Source: Aulostomus chinensis (taxonomy: Eukaryota; Chordata; Actinopteri; Syngnathiformes; Aulostomidae). Taken from it: a stretch of DNA of 64,000 nt. The translations under genes were made by a program, and so were the position numbers. The stretch lies in contig JBBMOA010000020.1 in NCBI GenBank assembly GCA_037954235.1, positions 19,686,677 to 19,750,676 on the forward strand, written 5' to 3'. Each line of letters starts with the position of its first letter. Positions within the stretch are counted from its first letter, which is position 1. The notes under the pieces were generated by a model. That model had not been told where the DNA came from, ran no database searches, and worked only from the letters and a program-made list of their open reading frames with translations. Positions 38,075 to 50,743 of this stretch are shown one piece after another.

Positions 38075-38520
38075 ATGTCGGGAGTCAGGCTTGGATGTGA
38101 CAAGTAATAGCTGGTTTTATTACAGTCTTGGATTTACAGTGTTTTGAAAAGGAGCCAGTGGCTATGAATAGCAGGACAGGCAGTAAAATGAAATCCAGGT
38201 CTGGAGTGAACCACTGAGGCAGATGATATGCAGGTTACAGATTCTAGAATCCACATGGGAGAACTGGGCGAGACAGACCGCAGGCAGGCAGGCGGGCGAG
38301 GTGAACCACATCGCTGAACAGATGATCTAACGGAGAGTGAAGAACTGATGTGTACTGCTGCAGCTTGTTGAGTGGATGAGAAAATCTGATTCATGCGTGC
38401 ACATAGAATGTTGAAGTACAGGCGGGTGGAACCAGGAAGGCCACAGCCCCAAGCAACCACGCACAGAGGAACAATCTGGGGACAAACAGACCCCCAACCG
38501 AGACGTAAGCTAATTACAAG
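38075..38520 (-). mobile_element. LTR-like or long SINE-like retroelement fragment
   Basis: On the minus strand a run of CTGCCTGCC-type words, CAACAAGCTGCAGCAGTAC and CTTCCTGGTTCCACC is followed by an AATAAA-type signal (complement TTTTATT at 38115) and a final segment near 38080-38100. This layout, promoter-like CT-rich sequence then AATAAA and a short R-like end, resembles solo LTR fragments common in fish. No flanking duplication or internal domain was found. Confidence 0.35.
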
Positions 38521-39208
38521 GCACCCTCCTCTGATGTGTTGACCCTCCTCTCTGAACTACCAGCCTACAGAAAGGGAGACTTGTTGTTGTCTCTCTCCCC
38601 ACTTTCAGCTGCGGGGTCGTCTCAGTGCCATGTTTATCATTAAAATGATTCCAAGCTCCAACAATTGCACAAGGAAGAAGTTTGCCTTGAAGCCTTTCTT
38701 ACTGAAAGTTGTTACAGAAAGCTTTTGTAATATGTGATTAATATCCTAAAAAGTTCTAAACCTAGCAAGGGAACTTTTGTTGCCTTAACACAACAAAGTA
38801 GCTTTGTTGCCTAAATCTGGTAGACTGCAGAAAACAAGTAAAGACAGAGGCGTTTTCTGTCACAGCTTTTGGATGTGGAGGCTAAGTTCTCCCCATCAAC
38901 CTGAAAGGTTAAACTTGAAAGATTCTCTCCAATGGAAATCCCTGTTAACTTGTTAGTGGTTTTGTTTTTTGTTTTTTTTTTCTCCATACGCTACAGAAGA
39001 CAGCATGAAAATAATAAGTAGCATACAGGAAACATGTCAGCTAGCTGTAACCAGGTGAACCAGAGTCGTGTCATGTGGTACATTCTGATCCGACCCGTTC
39101 ACTGTCGTTCACCAGCTGTTTCTGGTTCAAGTCTGTGTATCTGAAATACTCCTGGAAATATCGCTTAACAGTGGGCAGCATACAGTTGCTAACACAACTA
39201 GCAGAGAG

Positions 39209-39210
<2 letters not shown>

Positions 39211-39262
<52 letters not shown>
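39211..39262. repeat. (GT)n(GA)n compound microsatellite
   Basis: About 16 GT units passing directly into about 10 GA units. Confidence 0.95.
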
Positions 39263-39494
39263 AGAGTTTAAGGTGAGTGAGGAGCAGAGGGTTTGGTTAC
39301 ACGGTGAATAATGGTTGGATCGGTAAATACAATATGAAGGCAAAGGTGAAGAACCATAAAAGCCGCTAGATGACATTTTTCTTTTTTTTTAATTGGAAAA
39401 ATACTTCATGGGTTAAATCAATGTCAGGATCCATCAGGAGATTTCAGTGGAAAAGTGAGGCATAATTCAGTTTTAATACCTATTTATTTAAGCT

Positions 39495-39850
39495 CAAATG
39501 AGCCTGAGCGGATTGATGGTGTAATCCCTGGTCCTGGGTTTGAACCCAACCTCGCCTGCTCCAGTCTGCCTGTGGTGCAGTACATGCACATGTTCTCTAT
39601 ACGTCTAAGTGACTTTTCTCCCGGTGCTCAATTTCCTCCCTCCAGTCCAGACACATTGAGGTTAGCTGGAGCAGAAACTCCAAATGGGCTGTGTAGGTGT
39701 GAATGTGCCCGTCTGTCTATATGCGTTAGCTCCGTGATGGACTGGTGACCTCTTCAGGCTGGACCTTTTCTGAAATGCATTCTGGGGATAGTCTGCTGCC
39801 CCTCGCGACCCTCAGCAGGTACGGGAGTCCGGGGGATGGATGGAGGATAA
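39495..39850 (+). repeat. Old SINE copy, family A-like, strongly diverged
   Basis: The order of landmarks matches family A: B-box-like GGTTTGAACCC (about 39538), a TGCACATGTTCTC segment, CCTCCAGTCCAGACACATTG, GTGTGAATGTGCC, GATGGACTGGTGACCTCTTC, CTCGCGACCCTCAGCAGGT, and a short GGATGGATGGA end. Identity is clearly lower than for the other copies, so this is an older insertion. Confidence 0.6.
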
Positions 39851-40242
39851 ATCTTTTCCTATAAAGATATTTTAGAAAATATTGCATGGTTCTTGTTTAC
39901 CAGAATATAAATGTAACAATCTTGAGATAAATTTTCCTTTTCACCATCAAAATTAGTTTTTCCAGATCGCTGATCCAGAACATGATCTGGAGCTTAACTC
40001 CGTGATGACAACGTTGCCTGAAAGAATCTGGAGTCTGGACCCGATCCAGCGAGACTCTTTTGTTCAGAGAGTTTTACGTACAGTGTTCTGGTCGTGTTTT
40101 TTTTTTTTTTTTTTTTTTAGGATAACATTCTAAACACATCAACAAAATCAAAATCTTGGTTTAAGCGGAAGATGCTTCCAGACTTTTCTCACAATGTTAT
40201 AGTTGAAATGTTTAGACTGATTCACATTTAACCTCATGAGAA

Positions 40243-40622
40243 CCATCCATCCATCCATTTCTTCCGCTTATCCCGTTAAGGGTTGCGGGGGGGGGGGGGG
40301 TGCTGGAGCCTATCCCAGCAGCCTTCAGGCGAGAGGCGGGGTTCACCCTGGACAGGTCACCAGTCCATCACAGGGCCAACACGTAGAGACAGACAACCAT
40401 TCACACTCACAGTCACACCTACAGTCAATTTAGAGTATCAATCAGCCTCGTCCCCTCTTGATGTCTTTGGACTGTGGGAGGAAGCTGGAGTACCAGAGAG
40501 AACCCAGCAGGAACAGGGAGAACATGGAAACTCCACACAGAAAGATCCTGTACCCAGAACTCAAACCCAGAACCTTCTTGCTGTGAGGCGATAGTCCGAA
40601 CCACTGCACCACGGTGCCGCCC
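40243..40622 (-). repeat. tRNA-derived SINE, family A, with target-site duplication
   Basis: Reverse copy of the 3081 family with an intact (CCAT)n tail on the left and tRNA-like head on the right. It is flanked by a perfect 12-bp direct repeat, CCTCATGAGAAC, at 40232-40243 and 40623-40634, which is the expected target-site duplication of LINE-driven retroposition. A run of 12 or more G near 40287 lies in the body. The open frames through it belong to the repeat. Confidence 0.85.
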
Positions 40623-41254
40623 CCTCATGAGAACATCATTTAAAACGATCCTTTAAATCCTTAAGATATTCTTTAAACTTTCAATTAACACATTTTCTTA
40701 GAACTTGTGGCCAATATTAGGCAACGTAGAGGCAGCATTCCCTGCTAGCTGGGATACGATCGAGACGGTTTACGGAAAGGCAAAACCGTCTTTCACACGG
40801 GGACTCTGGATATTTGAACTTCGTCCGTGACGTGCTGAAGACCACAGCGAGGGGCTACCTCCTCCAAGCCAGCAGCCTGGAACAGCCTTCAGCATCTTGA
40901 TCAGGATCAATTTGATCCCGCTTGGCTCAAGTTGATCACTTTCCACCACACGTCATCAAAATCAGCGCTGCTAACAAATGCAGGTTAGCACATCGTCTCC
41001 TTTAGAGGAAAAAAAAAATAAAAAGCATAATGTTAATTTGGTATTTTAAAAATAATGTTTTGATTAATCGTGAGATACATCACCTTTCAATGATTTAAAA
41101 AATATTTATTCATCGTGACTCCTCCCAAAGGATTAAAAACCGGCAGAGATGACCTGTGCTCGCTCAGTCCATGCTTCTGTTTAGCTGTGGTTCCTCTGGA
41201 GGCAGCAAACACATTCCAGGCATAAACAGCTTTGTGAAATCAAAATGCATGGGT

Positions 41255-41294
41255 TTTTGTTGTTGTTGCTGTTGTTGTTGTTGTTGTTTTTGTT
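41255..41294. repeat. (TTG)n microsatellite
   Basis: About 12 TTG units with one TGC interruption. A Cys-repeat frame over it is artefactual. Confidence 0.9.
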
Positions 41295-43648
41295 TTAAGC
41301 CAATTGCACAAGAAGACAATTCAAAGGACAAGCGGGTGAGCAGATGGTAGTCGCATTATTACCCCGGTGCAAAATAGAAAACTGATGGTTTCACAGCCAG
41401 TGTTTTTTTTCTTGATTTTTTTTTTTTTTTGACCACTCGATTACTTTTTAAAGTGGACACATCCTAAAGCAGTGTTGGGTGAAAATAAGGGACATGACAC
41501 AATGTGATGTAGCTGGAGAAACATGGTTTATTAGCCATGGATGATAGGAACATAAATATGGGCTCAAGGTGAACTTCGTCGCTGGGCTTTGCTGTGGAGC
41601 ATGTCAGGAAAATGAAATGCTAACACGGCTGCCCTTTAAAAGAAAAAAAAAAAAAACCCAAACATACATTTTTTACAATTATTCATTCCAAATATCAGCT
41701 TCATATTATTTGCTTTTTCTTTCTCAGTGTCTAGGAGGAAAATGTGATTAGAATTCAGCTGAAGTGAATATCCAGCCATGTAAATCAAATCTGCTGGCTT
41801 ATGAAAGAGAGGCAACAACAATTTTGAGAGCAATATGCAATATTCATTGTTCATAAATAATTAATTTGTTTGCTCACAACTCTGCCTAAAGTGATTGTGG
41901 CCCTTTTTCATTTGGGTATATATATCTATGGCAAAGTCTGTCCTTGTGAATAGAGTGGCATTTGTATTTCATTCACACACACCACTTTACGCATACTTCA
42001 GTGCTCTCTGCCACTGCCCCTGGTCCTCCTATCTTTCCAGACAGGGAGAGTTCCGCATCAGGCCTCCACGCACACAGAGTCAGACACACGATCTGCTGTA
42101 GATAAAGAAAATAATTACTCTGTAATGGTATCTTTCTTCTGAAACAGCCAATTATCCATGTGTTTGTACACTCACACAGGTACAAACAGTCATTAGCGCC
42201 GGCCTCTCCAGTGCTACAGGTTGCTCCACTGTGCAATTTACTGCAGATCTGAGCTACAAACAAATAGCAGAAGTTAACTTTTGAATAAGGATTTCCTCTC
42301 TGTCGCTCCCACCTGCAATTTAAAGGGTAGTTGGTCATTTATGGTCTGTCGAGTGCAATGTGCGGTGTGATGAATGAACCCTAGAGTGAGATGTGTTCTC
42401 CTGCCCTGGTGCAGCCAAGGACACACAAGCTAGCATGGGCCTCGCTTTAGCTTCCTTACACAGAGACAATTGCACTCTCAGACACTGAGCTTGTAGATCT
42501 GGGAATCGCATCGTCTGTGCAGCAGATGGAGTTAAAATCGGGATCCTGACTGTGTTTGCTCAGGTCCCAGGGATTGTGATAAACCCAGGAAGACGTATGT
42601 TTTACCCTCATTTCAGCGCTATCATGCAAGTATTAAAACAAATCGTCCTTAACAAAATTGCTCTTATTACAAAAAGGTGCTCCAAAGTCATTTTCCACTC
42701 AATTATACAACATACTGACTTTCAGTCACCATCACTTTAGTCAAAAAGAAAACTTAATGAGAGGAGGTGAGCGGAAGTTCAAACAGGCAGGGAAGACAAA
42801 AGTTACATGAACAAGTTCGAGGCACTCGTCTGGTTAAAAAAAGAAAGGAAGTGAAAATTAGAAAATTTTGAGAACAAACTCTGCTTGTACATAATGGAGC
42901 TCATTTCCAAAACACGCCTTATGGCACCAACGGTCTCTCTGAGGGACAGAAATGGAGTAGCCGTCTGAATAAAGGCTTTTTACGAGAAGAGAGCCACAGA
43001 CTGTATGAACAAAGCGAGTCCTGACTGGCAGTTTGCCTCACTGCGAATTTGTTGACATCCTTATCGACTGCTGGTCTTTTCTCACACGGGGAGGAAATAA
43101 CTAAATGTTTAGGAGCTGTAAGGACACATCATTTTAACACATTACGCACCACCAACTCCTGCTGAGGAGGTAAGTGGGTCCCTCCGTGTTGTAGCGTGCC
43201 AAACAAAGATGGAGACGAGCTATTCTAATTCCCACTTGCCACTGCGGGTCTGTAACAGGCCTCATCAACCATTTACACTTGGCCCTAAAACAACGATGAC
43301 GAGAGTCCACATGTGGCGCACATCTCCGTGGATATCGTTTCTCCATTCCTGAACACGAACTCTATCTCCCCCGTCAACCTTTCTCTATCACCGCATCACA
43401 CATTCCGCCAGCTCCATCTGCAGCCCGTTTATATCAGGACTGTATGTAGGAGTAGTGCAGGGTTTGGGCCAAGTGAAAGATTCTGTTCTAAACAGTTCCG
43501 AAAAAAAAAAAAAAAAAACACAGTTCAACCTGAAGTATTGCAAAAGAAGATTTTGTCATGAAAGCAAAAAAAAAAAAAGACAAATGTGAACAAAGTTCGC
43601 CACTGCGTGTTTTGTCCCTCCGCCGATTCATGTGTAACACGGGTCAGC

Positions 43649-43650
<2 letters not shown>

Positions 43651-43697
<47 letters not shown>
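43651..43697. repeat. (GT)n microsatellite
   Basis: About 23 pure GT units. Confidence 0.95.
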
Positions 43698-46600
43698 TCA
43701 GGCTGGTTTAGTTGGGTTAAATGGCTTCATACAGCTTAATTAGCATGTTATGTTAACTATGTGCTGTCTCACCAAAGCAGCCATGACCGAATCAATCTGA
43801 TGAGTTGGGAAAAATCACTAGGGAGCGTAGCTGATCAATAGGCCAATAGGAGGTTCATCCAGTGTAGATGGATAGATGCAGTGTAGGTAAATCGAGGGAG
43901 ACATGGATGGTTGTTCCCTAATCACAGTATAGACAGATGACTAAATGGATCCGTGGAGATTTTAATCAGATTTCGGCTATAACATGCAATATAAAAGGGA
44001 GGGGTTTTTTTTAGTTTAAAAACATGCAACACGTACGGCGAAGCAGCGCTGACATGCTCCACAGGTAGCATCAGTTGAACCGCTGGTGTCCAGTCCTGAT
44101 ATCTCACCGCTCTCAAAAGGCTGCGGTTCAGGATTCTGGCGGCGCCTTGATACCAGCTGCCATGAACCGCTGCACCTCATTGTGAAACCCACCTCTTTTC
44201 ACCCCAGTTGTGTGTGTAAATAGTGCCGACAGGCTTCCTGGTGTCATGAATACTGAGTGTTGCAGATTGCCGCTACCCAGGGAAATCAGGGGGGTGTCAG
44301 AGGCAGCATTTGTAGAATGGAAACACACGTCATGCCTGTCAGAAATGGCTTTTGTTTTTAGTCAGGCAAAGGCCTTCCTCTCAGCGTGAGAGTCTGCACT
44401 AGTCCATGTTAAAAGAAGATGACACTGCAGTCAACAGAAAACCGAAAAACACTAAATCTGAAAAGAGTCTTTTTTTTTCTTCTTTTTTTTTATGCGGAGG
44501 GGCATAAAAGAACGTGCAGTCTGGATCAAGTTTACTCAGCACGCTTCCCGGCCTCTTGGAGGATCAACAGAGCCGGAGCTCATCAGCGCTGAAGCTGCGT
44601 TCACATCAGACAAATGGACAGCCCACTCTCTGGACAGCACGGGGGGAAAAAACAAAAAACAAAAAAAACAAAACAGACGTTGAGCGACTACAGAATAAAA
44701 TATGTCGCTTAATGCCACATTTGTGAATTCAAAGTATTTATCAGTTTGGAAAAATTGCAGTTGCTGCTAACAAGGGGTTGAAAAAGACTCCGGAGCTTTG
44801 CAGTTCTAATGATTACATTTATGCTACTAAAGTCATCAAAGGGGTGTGAATTGGTGGTGAGAAGAAAACGGCATCCTGACGAGGATTTCGGGTTCTGGTC
44901 GGATAATTCTGGCTGTTCCTGCAGAAAGACTACGAGCCTGTCATTGTCCAGGCCAGCCATGTTTACTCCTGAGTGAGGGAGCTACTTGACATCCGGCGGC
45001 CCAGGACAGTTTCAGCTGTTAACTTTGGGCAGAAATGCAGTTTACCGTTACCTGCCAAATCCCGTCTGGTTTGCCGTCTACCATCTGCATGATTCAAGCT
45101 GAAAAGAGCAGATGACTTGAATTGGAGTAAACACTATCCTGAACCTTTACACATTTTAAAAGCTGCACCATGGCAAATAGTGTTCTTGTTGGATGCTTTT
45201 TTCTTTTTTTTTAACTCGCTGCTGTCTCTTTCCCTCCATCTGGACCCGACTAAGCCGCGTTGCCGCGGTTCTGCACCGGAAACCAATCATGACTGTGAAA
45301 CCAAATCATCTGCCCACTTTTAAACTTTGTCTCCTCTAAGATCCCTCTGCCAGTTTGGAGGTGACCTATTTTCTAAGTGAAGCATTCGTCAACTCTGGCT
45401 CGCTGGGGGAAGCTTGCTTGTGCCCTGCGAGTGTTTTTACAGTATTTAATATGCATGCAGGGTAGACAGGAAGTCCGTTGTGCAGTTTTTGAGTGATGGC
45501 CAAAAATGTATAAACGATACGCCCATGGGTGCCTGGATGGATGTTGCAGATTGCAACAGCATGCTTAATGACTTTTTAGGTTGCTCAGAGGAAAAGGTAA
45601 TTACAGTTTGCTGGAGCCGTTAAAGTGCTGCTTGTGTCTTTCTATCTCACAAACGCTCAAGTCTGTTGTTCTCCAGATGGAAGTGTAAAGCGATCGTTCA
45701 CCTCTGGTGCCATGTTTGAGCAGTGATGCTGGCTGCGTAAATAATCAGACAAAATAAAACGTGAGCATTACCTAATGAGCTCTGGGTCCATTTCCACAGG
45801 TGGCCGCTTGCAGTTATGACTTTTAAGGCAGCCAAATGGAAAAATACACGTTTTTCCATTTGAGCTTAGCCCGTGTGTGATGCCCACCAGAGCAGAATAT
45901 TGTCAAAGTACCAGAGCTGTAACCCTCTTATGTTCTTCCCCAAACGCTAGCAAATACACAAACATGGATACCCTCTCCTGTCTGGCCTTCTGGTTTACTG
46001 TGTGCTGTTTTTGAAGATGAATGCAGTGCCCAGGGAGGCTTGCTCAAATGCCAAATTGTCTTCTCTCATGCCATATCCAACACCTTGTGCACCGTATGAC
46101 TGAATAAACTTAGTGAAATGTCATACAGCTCCAACAGTGAAAGGAAAGTATTACTGCTGTGAATCCACTCTGGCCCCGCGATTTGATTTGATGAGCATTC
46201 ATCTGTTTTTCGTTTTGGTAACACAATCCGTCTTGATCATCTCAGTGTATCACATCCTCAGTTTTCCATCTGACTGCGCACGACTCTTTTTTTCAGTTGG
46301 ATAAATACAATATGAATTTCCTTTTTGACTTAGAAACTGCTTTAATAAATCGGAATACTAAATGTACTAGTTCTCGCTGAAACAGCCACTGATCGGGATC
46401 CTATGTCAGAAAGGGATGTCAAAGTTGACGGCATCTCCTCAGTTCTTGGCTGAGATGAGCTCACCGTTAGCTCCGCGGCTGCAGATGTTAGCTCAGGGAA
46501 AAAAAACGGATGATGTGTGTAATATTACACAAATCGCATGTGTCTTGCCCAGCTAATGCTTTCCAGCAAGTTCCTAGACTCCAAAATGTGCCCAGATATT

Positions 46601-46784
46601 TGCAATACTGCACTTTATTGATCACTTGCTGCCGATCCCTGCCTCCCTCTCTGCTGAATCTACCGTAACGTTAGCTTAGCGTGTAGCCTTAGATGGATAC
46701 GGCCCTCGCAGTTAAATGCATTCTTGCTTATGAATCTTGATTGAAATTTTTCAACTTTGTTTTCCAAAAAGTGGCACATCATGG

Positions 46785-47014
46785 TTTGGCGATAGTGGCC
46801 ATCTAGCAACCGAAGGGTCGCTGGTTCTATCCTCACTCTCCCTGGTGACCATGTCCAAGTATCCTTGAGCAAGATACTGAGCCCCTAATTGCTCCTGATG
46901 GCCCTGTGATGGACTGGCGACCCATCTAGGGTGAACCCTTCCTGTTGCCCAATGTCAGCTGGGATAGGCACCAGCCCCCCCCCCCTTAACGGATAGAAAA
47001 TGGATGGATGGATT
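46785..47014 (+). repeat. tRNA-derived SINE, family B, diverged
   Basis: Plus-strand copy of the element at 26764: GCAACCGAAGGGT, a decayed B box (GTTCTATCC), GACCATGTCCAAGTATCC, then CTTGAGCAAGATACTGAGCC, the shared 3' body (GATGGACTGGCGACC, GGGATAGGCACC), a C run and an ATGGATGG tail. The A box is not recognisable. Confidence 0.7.
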
Positions 47015-48584
47015 TTCCAAAAATCAACAAATGTCAGTGGTCTAATCGTTTAAAAGCATTTGCATCGATGCAGAATCTTCTACACCTGCTTCCTCATGCA
47101 TCTTGAAATTGAAATGTTTCAACACGCCAGCGTTACTACAGAGACGCTCTCCTTCTCTTTGTCAGACTTCATAATTTAGTTCTTTAAATGTGAGAGCACA
47201 ATTAGCGTGACACATCTTGAATGTGAAAGGTGGTATTAACTTCCAACAGGGAAAGGAGGTGATGGAGCTGAGAGCATCCACAGAAGACAGATGGGAAGTT
47301 AAAGACTCTGGTTCCCCAGTGGGGTCCCGCTCTGGTCCATATTGGATGGGTGATGCAAAGGTACAGAAATAAACAGAGTGATTAGCAGCAAGCAGATGGG
47401 GTACGAGCAATAATACACATACATCACCATATGACAAAATAAACAAGCTTTTAGACTTGACAGGACAGAAAATAGATTTATAATCGTCCAAACTGCTTAA
47501 TTGTTACTGACCATAGTGCGAACTGCCCTGACAACCTGATAATTACCTTTTAATGCTGGCAACAGCTCCGAGCCGACGGTTCTCGTTGATGCGGTATCTC
47601 TCCAACGCCTCCGGGGAATGTCTTCAAATTTGCCTCAAACTCCCAGTGGGACGAGAGAGAGATTTTGCTGGTCAAAGGTCAACATCCTCGTCGCCTCACT
47701 TGAACGGTGCGGTTTCTAGTTTGTCTCGCAGTCGTGTGTAAGTCAGGAAGTAGCAGTAGGGTCATGTGCCACTGTATCGGGAACTCACAAATATTTTAAA
47801 CCACACACTTGCTGTGGAGTGAATGAGGCGTGTTGTAGACTCATTTTCTTAATTATCAGCCTTATATAACGTACGCTTTTGTTGACACAAAGATTTGTTT
47901 TTGTTTTGTTAGGGAAAAGCAAAAAGCACTTGGCCCCCTAACATTTCACGGAACCTGTCAGAGGGAGAAAAATAAAATAATAAAGTTGTTAAATTTCATG
48001 AGTAATGAAGACACATGCTGTCACAGACAGAGGAGGAGATGTGGAGCAAGAAATGGTTAGACATTCTGAATTAGTGATTTAATTTTAGAGCGCTAAAGAT
48101 AAAAACAAAGGCAGCAATGGGGAGAAAATAAAGTTGCCGCGTTCTCAGCTCCAGCACTGAGCTGTTCAAGGGCACCAAGCTAATGATGGTATGAAACGGA
48201 CGGACGAAATTAATCATTTAGGCTGTAAAATTAAATTTGGATAGACTATATCAAATATTAACTCCACTAAAATTCATTTTACTCCTCTGATCTTCTGTGC
48301 GGTCCTTAACTGAGGACAGGTCAGCTCACTAACACAGGAGGGTAACCGCATGAGGCGGTCGGATGATTTCATCCTTGAATGGAAACGGTGAGCAAGCGCA
48401 AACTCAGACCTGGTCACCAACTGTGAGCAACCCACCAATTACTGCATAGTTATCAATTAATTTCATGCAGTAACATTGGGGGGCGCCAAACCACCCTCTG
48501 GTTCCCCAGTAGTCACTTCACCACAGCTGCTGAGGAAGGAGAGGCTCTCTGAGGACAAGATTATTTGCTTCACGTGGGAATCCT

Positions 48585-48605
48585 CCCCCCCCCCCCCCCC
48601 CCCCC
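48585..48605. repeat. C homopolymer, 21 bases
   Basis: Pure C run; exact length is uncertain in any assembly. Confidence 0.9.
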
Positions 48606-49578
48606 GGCAACTTAAAATTGCCTTCAACTTGAGTGACAAAATATCAGAAAGCAATCTGGCTTCATTCTGTTGAAATTTAAATCTTCACTGCATGATTTTC
48701 TAAATTTAAATCACATGAGCAGGTTTGATAATGACTTACGTGAGTCTTTTGACACAATAAACGGACCGCAGCTGCGTTTTATTTTCCGATGCTAATTGCT
48801 AAATGATTGACCCGGCTGACACCCAGCCTGTTTCTACCTTTGCAGAAATATTAAACATTGCATAATTAAGAGGATTTCTTTGAAACTGTGTTGCTAGGAA
48901 ACGGCTAAGGTCCAGCTCATGATATTACCAAACACTTCAGCATGAACAATTACATGTTTCTGTCTAAAACTGAGTACGGCAGCATTTCGATGACCATGAC
49001 TGCATGTTTGGTGGTATTTTTTCCTCAAGTATTCTTGATTGTTGTGTTTTTAGTGTACTAACTGGTCCACTACACTGATCTGAACCTGTCAGTTACTCTG
49101 AAGAACAAGTCAAACGTGTACTTTTACTTTTGATACCATGCGTAGAGGTAAACTCAATACCAAATACTCTCATATTGCAGTAGGAAATGTTCTCAACATC
49201 TGTTGTGGTACTCTTTTGTCTGAGTATTTCCTTTTCTACTTCACTGAAGGAACTGTGTACTTCTACCACTGTGCATTTAGTCGTAGGTGTAACCTGCAGT
49301 CGCAGTCACTGTTGTAGAGCAGTTTTATGGCAGGGACCCAGAAGGTCAGTCAGAAGTGAGAAAGACAGTATACTCAGGTACACTTCAGTGTATTAGTACA
49401 CACCAAAATAAATTATTGGTATATGTCAGGATCAGTGTTTAACCGTATTAGAGTAATAAAATATTCAGTGATACACTGATTCTTTTGGTTTAGAGTAGAC
49501 TGCTCTGGCGAGGGGACCAGGTTGCCTTCGCCTGTCACCCCTGATGGTCCTTTATTGTTTCTGAAGATGGAACAGGGC

Positions 49579-49602
49579 GGGGGGGGGGGGGGGGGGGGGG
49601 GG
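49579..49602. repeat. G homopolymer, 24 bases
   Basis: The longest G run in the window. Length is likely to vary or to be miscalled. Confidence 0.95.
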
Positions 49603-49706
49603 TCTGAGCTCCGTGTTACAGCGCCACTGACCCTGTTAGGACCACCCCTGTGTCATCTGCTCTTCATGGAGACACTGAATAATGAAATGGAATTTTACAA
49701 GAACCG

Positions 49707-49747
49707 CCCCCCCCCCCCCACACACACACACACACACAAACACACAC
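49707..49747. repeat. (C)n(CA)n compound tract
   Basis: About 13 C followed by CA units with one CAAACA interruption. It lies about 100 bases from the G run at 49579. Confidence 0.9.
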
Positions 49748-50082
49748 GACCTGCCAGCAGGACCCCTGAGGGCCAACTGGAGCCCTTATTTGGGAACTGC
49801 TTAACTGTCAAAACTTTAAAAGTAAAGTGTTACTTTAAATTTAAAAAAAAAAAGTTGCCTTAAAATATGTAGGGCAGCAGTGAATGTCTGGTTTGGACTG
49901 ACATCTCATTGTTTCGAGCAGAGACGCGGTGTGATGTAGCAGATGAACGCTACGTGACGGACACTTTGTCATCGTCTCTGTGTGATAAAGGAGGCACGGT
50001 GAGACCTGAAGACAGGAGAATAGACTGTGAGCTCGGTGTCGATTGCAAAGGTCTGTCGATGGCTCCATCTCCTGAATTCCAA

Positions 50083-50145
50083 TTCTCTCTCTCTCTCTCC
50101 CTCTCTCTCTCTCCCCCTCTCTCTCTCTCTCCCCCTCTCTCTCTA
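50083..50145. repeat. (TC)n microsatellite upstream of the promoter region
   Basis: TC units with two CCCC interruptions, on the upstream edge of the CpG-rich block of the MDGA-like gene. Polypurine/polypyrimidine tracts near promoters can form triplexes or bind GAGA-type factors; that is inference. Confidence 0.9.
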
Positions 50146-50460
50146 GCAGAGCAGCTGCGTCTCTCTTGCCTTTCCTGACGCCGAGCGAAGCCTCCCATAC
50201 AGATGAGCGCTGGAAGCCACGCACCTCTTGACGTAGCCACAGACCGGTTGCGGTGCCACTCGGTCACTGTAGCACGTATTGCGCAACGTGACTGATGCTC
50301 AACTGCTCCACGGTGGTCACATCCGGCCTCCCCCCCTCACCCCCCAACCACCCCATCTATAGCAACACCGCGTGAATTCATTAAGAAAGTGGGGCGAGAA
50401 CACCGAGCACCGCCGAGGAGCCGTAGTGGAACGATCCGCCGCTTCCCACCGGACTGGACC

Positions 50461-50498
50461 TTCTTCTTCATCATCATCATCATCTTCTTCTTCTTCTC
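50461..50498. repeat. (TTC)n(ATC)n(TTC)n tract
   Basis: Trinucleotide tract TTCTTCTTCATCATCATC, continuing ATC then TTC, within the presumed promoter or leader. Confidence 0.9.
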
Positions 50499-50670
50499 AC
50501 CGCCGGGAGAGATGCGCTCAGCGTCGGGCGCTGTCGTGATGTGACTGTGGGAGAGAGAGACAGAGAGAGAGAAGGCACCAGCGTCCACTCCTGTAGCCTG
50601 TCAGCTTTAATTGTTTTAAAAGGTGAAATTGCGAGGTGATGGCTTCGTCTGACAGCTTGCAGTTAACGCG

Positions 50671-50707
50671 GCAGCAGCGGCAGCGGCAGCAGCGGCAGCG
50701 GCAGCAA
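50671..50707. repeat. GCAGCGG-type trinucleotide tract in the leader
   Basis: Alternating CAG/CGG units (pattern GCAGCAGCGGCAGCGGCAG, repeated) in the 5' leader of the MDGA-like gene. CAG/CGG tracts are GC-rich, length-variable and able to form hairpins in RNA. Confidence 0.9.
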
Positions 50708-50743
50708 CGTCCGCGGAGCGAGCCGTGAGCACAGCTGGAGCTG

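Larger units (their letters stand above)
40635..46784. other. Non-genic block; AT-rich candidate element at 41.7-42.5 kb
   Basis: 41690-42500 is unique with TAATTAA at 41858-41864 and a POU-like ATATGCAATATTCAT nearby. Poly-A tracts lie at 43501 and 43567, and a T-rich stretch at 44470. No gene recognised. Confidence 0.25.
47015..50082. other. Non-genic block just upstream of the promoter region
   Basis: 48780-48920 holds CTAATTGCT, TGATTGAC (48804-48811) and TAATTA (48863-48868) within 90 bases, a cluster of homeodomain/PBX-type sites about 2 kb upstream of the presumed promoter. 47160-47490 is unique AT-rich sequence. No gene recognised. Confidence 0.3.
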
